Source of the DNA: Membranipora membranacea
Taxonomy: Eukaryota > Bryozoa > Gymnolaemata > Cheilostomatida > Membraniporidae
DNA: 64,000 nucleotides
Assembly (NCBI GenBank): GCA_914767715.1
Contig: OU612067.1
Coordinates: 11,346,001-11,410,000 of the forward strand
Reading direction: 5' to 3'
Positions 31,740 through 43,521 of the stretch are shown piece after piece. Under the pieces are notes generated by a model. The model ran no database searches. It saw only the letters and a list, made by a program, of their open reading frames with translations, and had not been told where the DNA came from. Every line of letters starts with the position of its first letter. The first letter of the stretch is position 1. A program made the translations under genes and the position numbers.

Positions 31740-34700
31740 ATGTGGGGACCGTTTGCCTTTCAGAGCTCGCCGATTGACTGGTGTGAGAAGAACTTCATTA
31801 TCCTTAGCCATGTAGCTGAGTTCTACAACACGGTGAGTTAATCGGTCATATAGTCCTACCATGTCAGAGAATGGCTGTAACATATAAATCTAGGTTTGTA
31901 ATGAGAATATGATGAGAATGATTACCTTACTTTGTGTCAATGTTTCCATCATATTCAAAGTTGGCAGGTTATCGCAGCCCGTTTCATCACCGACTTCTAT
32001 GGTGTTATTAACAAGTAGTTTGTCACCACTTAAAACCTACAATGATACATAACTGAAACTCATTCTCAATCCTAACATGTAGGATCCTTTCTAAGTCTAT
32101 GCTGAAGACCCTATATAAAACGACTACAATAATATATTTTTAACTCAGTTTCACCACATGTTTATTTTGTGTTGCAGATTAGTAACTTTCTGTTCCTTCT
32201 GATGCCTCCACTTCTCATATATCTATTCAGACCATACAGTAAACAGGTAAGTACTCATATTTTGCGTTCCTTCCTCAGAACAGCAATACAGATTTGATTC
32301 AGCATGTATTCAAAAATCAAAAAGAGCGCAATTGTATTTTGTGTTTGTCAGATGTCTAGATTAAAAGCTATATCTACGCAAATCGTCAGCATTACTACAC
32401 ATAGCAACGGAATAAAAACCCACATGTGTGTTACAGTGTATTGGAGTTTATATGAGAGGCAGTTAGTGTTGGTGATAATAGTGTGTTAGCTGTACAACAA
32501 GCCCGTTTTTCCCCTAAAGCCCTTGGGACTTACTCAAGTGTCATTGTGGTACCGAAAACCCAATTAAGAGTCATTGAGATAATAACATGACTACCTAATA
32601 TATAGCCAGAGGACTTCTGACTATTGTGAACAGTGAACTCCATCACTGTTTTGTCAGTGCCTTAAGCCAAACCAATGTATCAGCATTATGTTGTTAAAGT
32701 GATTGCATTAACAAGTGAGGGAACGGTAGTCATAGTGCCACCAGATCCTATTTCCGACATTATTGTACACTTAGCTCATGAATACAACTCAAAATAAATG
32801 CCACCTGGTTATTTTTATACATTTCTGGTTATTGGCAATATGCCAGAGTTCATATGGACTGAGAAATTTTCCCCACAGCTCTGATTAAACCAGAGACTGT
32901 ATCCAAACTCTCTGTTTAAACTAACTTTTTTAATGTATCCAATGAGGGGGTGGTAACTGTACATACAGACAGTAAGTTATGACCACATCATGAGCGTACT
33001 GTGCAAAGCGAGAGACTATCAGCGCTAGCCATCCCTGAGTTAGGACGTTTGAGTGAATCACTCCTTTTATCAAGATAGCCACTGACTGCCGGCATAAGCT
33101 CCACATGTTAGTCCCTGAGAGGCAGACGTCACACTATAGACACTCTAGACCACTGAATGACAATTTTTAAGTTAAAAAACGAACACTGCAAAACGCAGCA
33201 AAATATTTTTCCATGATTATGCTAAGAAATTTTTATTTTTACCAGAGCTCGCCAACTGTTTTTTCATAATACCCCATGGTATTTCAACGGTAGAATATTC
33301 CAATAAATCTGTCATCTGTAGCTCAGGGTAGCAAAACTCTCAAGGATTTTGTTTTTTTTCCTTCCTAGTTCCTACATCGTACTATTATGCTTACAGGTTA
33401 GTAGAGGAGCGAATATAGTATTTCTGTTGCTGTTTGTTGTTGGAGTTGGATCTGCTTACTTTCACTGGACGCTCAGTCTTCTCGGACAGCTCGTAGATGA
33501 GATAGCTATACTGTGGGTGTTAATGGCCGCAATCGCTGCCTGGTTCCCCATGAGACATCTACCTTCTATCTTTAACGGTGACAGGTAGGTTTGGCTCATC
33601 TCATGTCCATTTCTGTAATAGCCTTGTCACCCAGCTACTTTTTTTGGTCTGGTTGTTTTCCTCCCCAAACCACAAAAAGTAGCCGCTTTACAAGGCTAGT
33701 ATGTGGCTATGTCAGTGTTAAAACTTGTTCATCTCAGCAGTGTGGGCTATCAGCAAATCTCAAAAGTGTAGAGAGGCACTTATGTAATGTTATTGAGTTG
33801 GGTAAATTTTGGCTAGCATGCACAGAAAGCAAACTTTTTCTACTCCGAATAGGTTACCATTAATATGTTACCCCACTATTATCAACCTTTTTTCAATTAT
33901 ATCAATAGGAAATCCTAATTAAGTCATATTCCAATTACTGATACAAACATAGCAGCTGCTGAATGATTATAATGTTTGGACATAGATCAAACATTTGTTT
34001 GATATTGGATGAAACATTATACCAGCAGCGAGACTGTTTTCGTTGGCTGTAGCAAATTCCCTGCATTCTTTCCAGGGCTACGTGCACAGAATCTGTCATA
34101 AAACCAGAGACTATGGTTATTATCTATAGTCTCTGATAATACTGTAACATTTCTGCACATGATTTATGTATATCTAATTGTCAGTGACATGTCGCATTTC
34201 ATTAGGGATGGGTAACTTCGAAGAGTAAGGATATATCCTTACTCAGTGGTAATTTCAAAGACAAAACTAATAAAACAATGCAATTGTTTATCAGACCAAA
34301 GGCAGTTTAGTCAGTCAAGTTTAGCGTAGAACAAGTTTAATCCTGCTGCACCCTTCCACTGGTCACGCTGCACCATGCGGTGTGACCAGTGGCTAATGGA
34401 CTAAACTTAATCTGAGTTTAACGGTATAAACCCCAGACATAGTCTGTCAGAAATCGTTTGACCTGTATTTGAACTATTGCGTAAAACCACAGCTTATTCA
34501 CCACACAGACCTGAATATGATCTTGAGCTTACTCCATGAGGGGTATGTGGTAAGGGTAGACTGTGGTTGATTCATCGCTCTTCTAACAGCGCTAAAAAAT
34601 GGATGTTTGACATTACATTAAAAGCATCATCAGCTGTTTTCAGGCCTGAGCCAAAAATCCACTGTGTATTGTTAGATCAAGGTTAGATCAATATTATAAA

Positions 34701-37674
34701 ATAATGTTATTATGTTAGGGAAGGTTGATGATCTTTCTGAAATGTGTATATTGAAAAGTGATTCCTACTGTGCAAAAACATACTGACTCTCGTGATCTGA
34801 CTGGGCATGTAGATCACTGATAAACTAGGCTATCATTACCACAAAGCAGGTGTCGTAAGGCTAAATATGCATCATGCGTGATTTGAATTTGTGCATGTGC
34901 AAGACCAATGAGTTTAGTTTGGGTTCTGATTGCAACTTTGGAAGGGAGAAATGGGATATCCCCTGCATAAACTGTCAATCAAAATCAGCTAATAATGACA
35001 AGAGAGGATAACTATTAATAACAAATCCGCACGCTTTGGGGAGTATGTCACCAGAGCAGGTAGCCAATCAGATGGCTTCGGAATTCCGAGACTCAATTTT
35101 GCAGAGATCAGCTCATGCCCAGAGCTGAGCATGCGCAGAATGGTTCAAAAATATAAGTGCCCAGTATTAGGTTTCTCAGACCAACTGACATGCAAGTACC
35201 TAGAAGACATGAGTAGGCCTAGATCAAGTTGAATCCAATTGCCTGCATTCCGGTTATTCCCTTCCACTGGTCACTCCGCAGGCAAAGGCTTCGCCTGCAG
35301 CATGACCAGTGGATCAGGAGCAACTCCGAATGCAGGTATATGGACCAAACTTGGTTTAGATTAGACCCTCACTGGCTCTTATTGTAGACGATACCATGCC
35401 ACAATATCTATCTTTTGTTGCAGGCAGTTTTTCCAGAAGACTATACTTGTGATGTCCGTAATCTCGACTGGTCTGTGCTGTGTCCTCCCAGAGGTCAACG
35501 CCTTCATTCTCATGATGTTTGGAGGACCTATTATTGTACTGCTGATCGATGAATATAAAAGGTTTGTCCGTTTTTGTAATCCTATCTATCAGTTATTTAT
35601 AGTACAGCTGTTTACCACCTTTGATTCTGTGCTAAGGGATTGCGAGCTCATTTGGTAACATTGCAGAATATCACGTTATTGTGTGAGCGTCTAGACCAAA
35701 GCTGTTCTAGGAATACTTAGACTAACCCTAAGCTTTTGCAATCAAAGACAACTTCTTATATTAGAATTGTATTGGCTTCGATTATAACTGATAGATAATC
35801 ACTATGGTTCCATTGATCGATTATGTAAGGATTTCGGTAGTAATCGCCCCATGGAAATAGCATTAAAGTCAAATTCCGATTGTGACGAATGACTTTTTGG
35901 CCGCGAATATTCTAACTGTGTTCGCGTCGTGGCTGAATGGTTAGCGGCGCTTGCACACAATGCCTTCAAAGGGATTTCACGCCGGGGTTCAAGTCTCGGC
36001 CGCGGCAGATTCTTTTCATGTTTTTCCCATCATGGGAATGGTTAGAATCCACTGGATTCTAACCATTCGAAATTGGAGTGAACCACAAAATCGACCCATG
36101 GAACCATAGTGAATAGCAGTGCGGAAACCTCAGAATCTGATCAGTAAAATTCATTATCATTTGACAAAGGCAGCGATCAGTAACTGATTTCTCAGACCTC
36201 TTCACCCAGCAGATTAAGTTGACATAGGACTTTGAAAATTTAGCCCCCATATGACTCATTTGTCATATGATTATAGTTACGCACAATTAAGCATTATATT
36301 ATAGTTTGTACAATACAATACATCAGTTGATTTTACCTGGTAGTATAAATTCAAGTAGCAAAACAGAATTAAAGATAAAATTTATGCCTTACTAAACAAT
36401 CAGTAGCCTTGTCACGCGGCCACTTTTTTTAGTTGCTGCGTGACAATCAGTATCTCCTGTTCAAATTCTGATACTGAACCTGGAGTTCAAAAGGCAAAAA
36501 AGAGGAAACTGAGCTTTTAATTATTTAATTAACAACATGACATTAACAGTGATTTTCCTTTTATCAGCGTTTCATCAGATAATGAGTTTGTTTAGATCAC
36601 CTGATAATAAAAGATGTTGACAATATAAAGCCTGTGTTTCAGATCTAGAGATGGCCGAGTGCGGGCGTTAGCTGTACGTACCGGCATACTCTGGATAACA
36701 GCTGTGGTTTTCTGGACCAATGACAAGTTCTTATGTGAATCAGTGTGGCACAGCTTCCCCTACTTACACTCTGGATGGCATATTCTTATATTCCTGTCCT
36801 CATATGTAGCCTGTGTTCTCTTCGCCTACTTCCAAGTTTGTCATGAGAGACCCGAGCTCAACCCAAAACTAAGGTAAGGGAACTATGGCTATCACTGTTG
36901 CCTTTTTTGTATGAACATGCCACATGACACGTGCCGCATGATGACCGCCACATGACACTCCCACATGAACCTTGTCACCTTGCAGAGTTTCCTGTAAAGA
37001 CAACTTAGCCTTGCTGTCTCTTGACTAGTGGCATAATCGACCTGCATATGCTACTATCTCCCCCCTCAGTTAAGAGTTCATCAGATTTAAGTCTGACTGG
37101 TGATCTTTGGATCTGCTGGTTTAAAGCTGGTAGCGATCACGTCAGTGACATGTCTTGATCAGGAAACTTTGACTTGAATGTGAAGAGGATAACTGCCGGT
37201 GGGTTTGGCTGCTCATATGATATGCGGTTTAACAACCCTTGCATCCAGGACATAATTTTCTGTAACTGATTATACCAGGGATTTTGTCCCCAACTCCCTG
37301 ATAATATTGCCATAAATGTATGGTACAGTTTGGAGTTGTTCCATCATCAACAGTGATGAGGCAACTCATGAACTATGATTAAAAGAACTTCCGGGCGTAT
37401 GAGCAATAGTTAATAGCACATCCTATGAAGTGAGTTCAGTGGGATCTGTCAAAGCATAATACCATACACATATATGAAAAAGTGCGATCCTAATGTTGTA
37501 GTAACTGTAATTATTACCTTTGTTTGTCGTTGTAGATATTGGCCGAGAGAAGGCGGATGCTGGGAGTATTTTGGTATACCGTATGTGTCGGTATGTGATG
37601 AGGACAGCCAGCCCTGTAAGTCTGTGACTGTCGACAGGTACTCACACTCAATGTTTGAAGAGAAAATTCTCTGA
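31740..37674 (+). CDS. Alkaline ceramidase (ACER family), six exons, complete
   Basis: Exons are 31740-31832, 32178-32246, 33397-33584, 35424-35561, 36643-36873 and 37536-37674. All junctions are GT/AG, phases are 0, 0, 2, 2, 2, and the product is 285 residues, close to vertebrate ACER proteins. It should hydrolyse ceramide to sphingosine and fatty acid in an ER or Golgi membrane with seven helices. Evidence: IDWCEKNF..HVAEFYNT at the N-terminus; GSAYFHWTLSLLGQLVDE carrying the conserved serine, histidine and aspartate; ILWVLMAAIAAWFP; and FPYLHSGWHILIF with the two C-terminal histidines. The five residues correspond to the zinc and catalytic site known in the family. The C-terminus reads GIPYVSV, then a short tail. 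The start is the first ATG after an acceptor-like site (ttctag) and gives the expected N-terminus. The resemblance is closest to ACER1/ACER2-type proteins. Intron 4 contains a tRNA-like sequence and several introns contain hairpins. Confidence 0.92.
33619..33698. repeat. 80-bp stem-loop in ceramidase intron 3
   Basis: TAGCCTTGTCACCCAGCTAC at the left end pairs with an inverted near-copy (GTAGCCGCTTTACAAGGCTA) at the right end. The same left-arm phrase recurs at 36409 and, weakly, at 28540. Confidence 0.75.
34105..34135. repeat. Short hairpin CAGAGACTAT...ATAGTCTCTG
   Basis: Related to the perfect inverted repeat at 29283-29315 but with an imperfect centre. Lies in ceramidase intron 3. Confidence 0.75.
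34304..34407. repeat. Nested hairpin with CCACTGGTCAC core, copy 1
   Basis: CCACTGGTCAC (34356-34366) pairs with GTGACCAGTGG (34382-34392), and AGTTTAGTC (34304) pairs with GACTAAACT (34399) further out. Related to the hairpin at 35242-35336. Confidence 0.75.
35242..35336. repeat. Nested hairpin with CCACTGGTCA core, copy 2
   Basis: Three stems nest: CCTGCATTC with GAATGCAGG, CCACTGGTCA with TGACCAGTGG, and GCAGGC with GCCTGC at the tip. It shares the phrase CCCTTCCACTGGTCAC with the hairpin at 34304-34407. Confidence 0.8.
35926..36006 (+). ncRNA. tRNA-like sequence, class II (Ser/Leu-like), probably not a functional tRNA gene
   Basis: The first seven bases GTCGTGG pair with the last seven CCGCGGC (with two G-U pairs). 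GTGGCTGAATGGTTAGCGGC resembles a serine tRNA D arm with an A box, and GGGGTTCAAGTCTC is a B box in a T arm with one mismatch. The 81-base length fits a long-variable-arm tRNA. The anticodon stem does not form, so this is most likely a tRNA-derived repeat head. Confidence 0.55.
36036..36068. repeat. Perfect hairpin, 16-bp arms, 1-base loop
   Basis: GAATGGTTAGAATCCA, one C, then its exact complement. It lies 30 bases downstream of the tRNA-like sequence and contains a GGTTAG phrase also present in its D arm. Confidence 0.9.
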
Positions 37675-39879
37675 TTTATGACTTAACTTAGATCTTGAAC
37701 TTTGATCTGTTGTTTGGCTTCAGTTTTGTTCTTTTCGTTTCCTGTTAGCTTTACTTGAATTAGACCATCACATTCGTTTTGTGCAACAATTATTTCTTAT
37801 ACTTATTAAGGTGCTTATTACTCACATAAGTTATGATAAAAATTATTTCCTTCAAGTACCATTTTGATGTATCAAGTGAATGTTCAAGCTGTTATCTGAA
37901 CTGGGCCAAACAGTGCTGAATTTGATTTCACAAAATTAACATCAATGTTTAAAGAAAAACGCTCTTTTTCAAAACTACTTCACTATTCCCTCTGATATTT
38001 ATGCCCTATCTTAATCGTTTGGATAATTACTTTTCTCATATTAATCTTTTGTTTTATTGTTTAACTTTGCGCTGAATACAGCCTATCATGTCCCACATTC
38101 ACTTTGAGTCTGTTGTATTTATAATCTGTTATGGTTTGTTATTATTTTTAACTCCCGCTGGCATTTATTATTACCGGATTTTGGGCTACATGTTGAGCAA
38201 TTTTCGGGCTACATGTTCAGCAATTTTTGGGCTACATATTGGGCAATTTCTGGGTGCTATTGACAGCTGTCGGTGTGTTGGGAGAATTTATTTTCAGATA
38301 TTGAGAAATTGTGAAGCATAAGTGCAGGTGTTCTGTTTTTCTCCCTGGGCTATGTTTATAAAAGTATGCATAAGCTGTGTCAGTATGTAATTTTTTTTTG
38401 TGAATTATCGTTGGTACCATAACCTGACCTGACATAACGCAATCTCATCGAATTACTCTTGTCTAAATTATATATTGTATGTGGGTTTGTGCAGGGCATC
38501 GTTGTGCTTCAATAGAATATATTGAATACAAAAATGAAGTTACCTGGATATGTCTATTGCAATCTCATTGTTTCTTCTGTATTTCAGACCAAAAAAAGAA
38601 GTATAATATACTTTATGCATTCTGAGCAATGATAAGACTACTGTACGCTAAAGACACTATCATTACCAAACCATGCACCAATACCTACCAAACCAATGCA
38701 GCGGAACCAATCCTCCTCCTTTCAGCCACACCATGCAAAGGGCGTTTTCTTATTTCCTCAGACAGAATTATTTGAAAATATGCAGTCTAAAATCTTTAAA
38801 CGTAATAAATAGATTTATATGGATATAAATATCAGCATATTCACAAGGTTTTGGAAATCTTAAATCAGATACTTTGATTCTGAAATAAATAAAAAGGAAG
38901 GACAATAAATTTTGTACCTAACTGAACGGATTCCAGTTGAATTTCAGCTGAGAAATGCATGTATGATGGTGCTGATAGCATCCGTTTGCTGTAGTATATC
39001 TTGATTAATTTTGTTGCCGGAAAATTTATGAGGAACCAAAGTTGGAGCATCACCATATTAAATCCTTCGTATAGCTCTCATATAGATGTCAATGCCATAT
39101 CCATCCTGGACAGCCGCGTTGTTACAAGATCCAATATATTAATTTTTCATATCAGAGCGTGTAGGACAGCATTTAAATCTGTGCAAATGTGTCAACTATT
39201 TGGTAAATTGACAAAGCTGTCTCATATCAATTACTTGCCCAAGGTCCAATATTATAATACAATAAGATAATGCCTGTGTATAAGCTAGGGTGAACCTAGT
39301 ATAAGTGCTCAGAAGGCTGCAATAATAGTTAGTGACATTACTTTATCAATCACCTAACTTCCATTGCAGCTGTCTGAGCACTTTAGACTAGTGTCAGAGT
39401 GAAGAGAGTCAAAGTTTCATAGTTATCTGCTCGTTCAAGTTGAGGAGACAACTCCATCTGCATCAGATCTGCTGCTAGCCTTGTCCTCATGGCAGGATGT
39501 GAATGTCACAGATATGATCTTGCCCTGTTACAAAATCAATTGGGTCAATCATCTTTGTGTGGTTGAAAATACTGTGCCTTTTCAACAAATCTGAAAAATC
39601 TTCAACACAGCAATTGTGTATGACGTCATTAACTAAAATGCATTCTTAACTCAACATAGTAATATTCAACCTTATGATATTATATAATTTTTATTCAGCA
39701 ATAATGTTCAATTCAAAAGTATAATAATTTGATTGGGTAAAATTAAAAAATTAAAGTACAAGTTATGGCAAATGGATCTAGAAAGGTATCCGAAATGTGT
39801 GTGGGCATGCTATGCGCCAAAATACACATGACACACAGTGGACTTTTGTTACATGAATTTTCTTCTCACTCAATCCAAG
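37675..39879. other. Convergent intergenic region between ceramidase and paralogue B
   Basis: Expected to hold the ceramidase 3' UTR and the paralogue B 3' flank. No exon seen. A small minisatellite is annotated separately. Confidence 0.45.
38179..38255. repeat. Minisatellite, about 23-bp unit, three copies
   Basis: The unit TTTTGGGCTACATGTTGAGC is repeated three times with substitutions and a partial fourth (TTTCTGGG). Confidence 0.8.
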
Positions 39880-42800
39880 CTAATAACACTTTTGCTCGCA
39901 TTCTTCACCACAGAAAACGGCAAGAAGCATAGAGAGAATTATTGACAGAATCACCGATAAAATGGTAAACAGCATGCACTTTCCGCAGGATCCTGCAAGA
40001 ACAAAACATTTGCGTTTATTTATACCTTTAATGGCAACCAAAGTCATCTAATTGGAAATGTTTTTCACTTAGTGCCAGAAAAAAATGGAAACAACAAAGA
40101 AACAGATAGAAAATTGAATAGAATATCATAAATGTCGTTGATCAAGTTGATATCAAATGGTTGAATGGCAATGTTTTAAACAAGCCGAACCTCTCTTTAG
40201 ATCTCAAACGTAATGGTAAATTTGTGTTCCAATTCAAAGAGTGAAATTCATAATATGTTTGTAGTTTCTGCAAAGAAAAGCTGTTTTTGTATGACATGTA
40301 GAGGTGACTCTTGTTTTGTCATCTCGTCAAACGGATTTGTTTTAACTCAATGATGTACCTTGGACAGGTCTTTTTAAATGTTCATTGATGAATCTTAATC
40401 GCAAAGTGTTTCACCTTTCGGCCAAAAAATGCGGAAAACCATGCTATGCTCTCCGGGAGTGTCCTATTGTGAAAGCTGCATTTTATTGGGAATAGGAAGA
40501 GAATTGACATTATTTTATCCCTATGGTTGTACTTTATCTAGAAATTTAAGGAATAACTTGTGCTAGAAAATTTGCTGGCTGCTGTATTTATAAGTGTGGT
40601 GTCAATAAGAAAACAGAAGAGATAGAAGGTGGCTCAGTTGGTTAGAAGGCCGGTCTTCAGTGCGCAAGTGTTGAATGTTGTGGGTTCGAATCCCACTGCA
40701 GCCAATTGACTACTGGGGATTGTTGGACCCCCAGGTGTGCTCTGACCTATCTACAAACTGAGAGTAAATTGGTGCAGATATTGCAGCTTAGCCTAGCCCC
40801 TTAAGGCACCCCTATCTCGCCACCCTTCTGTTGGATGCGGTGAGCGATGAAACCTTGATATTTTAACCGATATTAACCAGAACAAAGGTTGCTGGGGGAT
40901 CTTGCCAGCTTAATCGGTGGAACTCAAGTCATTTACTCCGCAGCACCGATCGCCTGGCAGCGTATTGCAAGAACTGTAACTAGTTCTCCATCTCACCACT
41001 AACATAAAAGAATTAGTTGATGGCTCTATTTAGCAACCCCGCTACTAACAACCAGTGGGTTATGTACCCCAAGCATAAAAGCTCATTCCATTCCGTTTCA
41101 CGGTTATTGGCCTAACATGGCTTATTGCTGAGACCTATTTTAATGATTTTCTATTGTCTTTCCAGCATTTCAGCATATCTCTCCGTATACTCATCTAGTG
41201 TATATTAAAAATATAAGTAAGCCGTTCCTCATGACCTTGATTTTTACTTCTGATTCAGTAGGCAATTTCGACTTTCCTTATGCTATTGTTAGGTGTTGAC
41301 ATGATTTCTTACCTGCAGACTGACAAAACGCAAAGCAAGAACCCTCATCAACATTCCCCAGCCGTGACTGCTCAAGCGATGCATAAGAATTTCTGCGGAC
41401 GCCCTGACAAGCACATCCGCAAATACCTGTTTAAGACAAGAAATGAAAAGAAGTGAAAAAAACGAAGTTCACCCGTGTGAACTACTTTGTTTATTTGACA
41501 TACTCTACTACCCTGGCACTGCTGGGGAGAGGGTGGGGACAGATTTCAAGTAGGCCCAAATAGGACGAAGGCTTTCCATAAATAAAATGATGTTCAAGCA
41601 TCCCTGCTCAAAATAACTTCCGTGTACAAATTAATCACAAAAACCAGAGGCACTGATAGCTATGGTAGACCCCTCAAGAAGATTTTGTCCGAAATTTGGC
41701 TGCCTTACCTTTTAATTTTGATTTGAGATTACAATGGAGCTAAGGACCATTTTAAATGCTTGGCAGACCCAGATCAATAAGGCCTGGAACCAAAATAATC
41801 TGTACAATTATCCCTGTGTCTGAGCTAACAAGTTTGTGTCGACATGTGTACATGATAGCTTAGTTATCAATGGTAATAATGTAGAGCAGGTTGACAGTTT
41901 TAAATACTTAGGCACTATTATTGACAAAAAGCTTAAGTTCCAAGAATATTCCATCGAAGTCATCAAGAAAGCCCGCAAGAGACTTTACATCATGAAGAAG
42001 CTGTATTCAATGCATATAGCTGTGCCTCTTAGAATGCAATGCTATACTACTTTTATTGAATGTATATTTTTGTACCACCTTAGCACTCTATATGGCCACT
42101 TATCCTCGTCATCTAGGAAATCGCTCAATAAAGTTATAAGCCTCGCAGGCTATCTAGGTAGCTGCAAGTTTGACACCATCGTGGCAATATACGAAAGAGT
42201 GATGAGAACGAGATGCCTCAGACTCGTAGCTACTGACCACGCTGACCCAGTATTTACATTCGATAAACTTCCGTCTGGTCGATACAGAGCAATCAAAACG
42301 AGGGTAAACATACGAACTGACTGTTTCCGATCCCTCTGTGTGCGGAAGTTAAATAGTATACTTTTTTAGCCAACTAGTGATAATTCTTACTGTTTATTTT
42401 TTTTTTTTTCAATTTTTACAACCAACCAGACCAAAACTTTTTAATGTTTACACCATAACTTTTATTGCTCAGCGAAAACAAAATATTTCTCAAACATGAG
42501 ACTGTAATAAACGATGAATGAATCACGACATCCCTTTATACACAGTAATGTCACCTTGTATTATATAAAGAATCCAAAACACATCCGCATGACACATGGG
42601 ATAACCTTGAGCTCGAGATAAATCTGGACTTATCAAACTCACTCAAGATGTCGAACGAGGCTCTTACCCTCTTACCTAACAGTCAATCAGAACTGACACA
42701 TTGGCTAGGGTATTTGATTATATTTAAAAAATTTTCAATCAGAAAGAACATTGCAGTTCTGGACCATTTGAAATCAGACTCTCTGCCACCCTGAAACCTG

Positions 42801-43521
42801 CTAAAAACCGTTAAAAAGAATGCAATCTCAAACAAAAACCTACAGCATGAAAATGTAACATCAGGAGGGGCTAGTTGTGCAGGCAGTTCCCCTAATCGGC
42901 TGATCCCTAGACCGGATCCGACCTTGACCTCAAATTTATTTAATTTACCACTATTTGAGATTGGATAATTCTGAATTTCTGACTATAGGGTAGGTTTTGC
43001 ATGGTAATTTACTTGGGTGTATTATGTACTGGAAATTTCCAGATCTGCAATAGCAGCGATTAATTGTAAGAAAATTGCATATTATATGCTTAAACCGTAC
43101 AGACCATATTTTGTGCCAAACTTTATTCAATGCTCCCATCAAACAATTAGTGCAATCCGCCAAAAACGATCAACTCAGTCCCATGATTCTCGATAGAAGC
43201 GGTTTCAATTTCTTTATTAATGTACTTACAAAGAACACATGGAACAAATACGAAGAAGAATCCGAATGAAGCGGCAAATCCAGCTAGTACCATCAACCCA
43301 ATTCTTGACAATGTATGCGCCCAACCAGTGTGACATTTCAGCGTCGATGTTGATGGACTTGCTGAGCTGGTGTTCTGAGGTATATCGGTGACCGTTTTGT
43401 TGTAATGAGTTGGTGTTATGAGTCTACCTGCTGCAGCATGTTCTAATAGTAGAGCAGCAGTGATAATCACACAAATCCTAAGCCATAGTCTGCTCAAGGT
43501 GACCATGTTTCCAGTAGACAT
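39880..43521 (-). CDS. Small cysteine-rich two-TM protein, paralogue B (family unrecognised)
   Basis: Exons in reading order are 43521-43230, 41426-41313 and 39992-39880, both introns phase 1, giving 172 residues. The layout repeats paralogue A: signal peptide (ICVIITAALLLEHAAA), sequons NKT and NTS, then AHTLSRIGLMVLAGFAAS leading into TM1 with VLCICGCAC at its end, a cysteine loop ending GSCFAFCQS, then TM2 (LFTILSVILSIILSMLL) and a short CGEECEQKC tail. Exon 2 is 114 bases in both genes. Identity is highest from the TM1 entry through CICGCAC and at GSCFAxCQS, while ectodomain and tail have diverged. Two of the loop cysteines present in A (GSCAAGC) are replaced in B (NSYASLEQ). Met1 or Met6 could be the start. 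A SINE lies in intron 2 and a LINE fragment in intron 1. Function unknown. Confidence 0.75.
40627..40870 (+). mobile_element. tRNA-derived SINE, copy 1
   Basis: The head contains an A box (GGTGGCTCAGTTGGTTAG) and a B box (GGGTTCGAATCCC). The body includes GTTGGACCCCCAGGTGTGC and CTACAAACTGAGAG, both shared with the copy at 47428. It lies in intron 2 of paralogue B. Confidence 0.8.
41836..42525 (+). mobile_element. LINE fragment (CR1/L2-like), 5'-truncated
   Basis: An open frame to 42369 starts mid-domain, contains FKYLGTIIDKKLKF and ends LPSGRYRAIKTR..LNSILF. That ending matches the element at 1966-4403 (PSGRYR..NEILF), so the two belong to the same broad group. A GATGAATGAATC tail closes the element near 42525. 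It lies in intron 1 of paralogue B, in the opposite orientation. Confidence 0.82.

Larger units (their letters stand above)
35799..36112. mobile_element. Composite 314-bp element with terminal inverted repeats and an internal tRNA-like sequence
   Basis: TCACTATGGTTCCAT at 35799 is repeated inverted at 36091-36112 (20 of 22 terminal bases match). Inside are a tRNA-like sequence (35926-36006) and a perfect 33-base hairpin (36036-36068). It lies in ceramidase intron 4. Confidence 0.6.

Noticed and set aside
35926-36006. Functional tRNA-Ser gene
   Set aside because: Acceptor and T arms pair, but the anticodon stem does not form, the T stem has a mismatch and no pol III terminator is clear immediately downstream.
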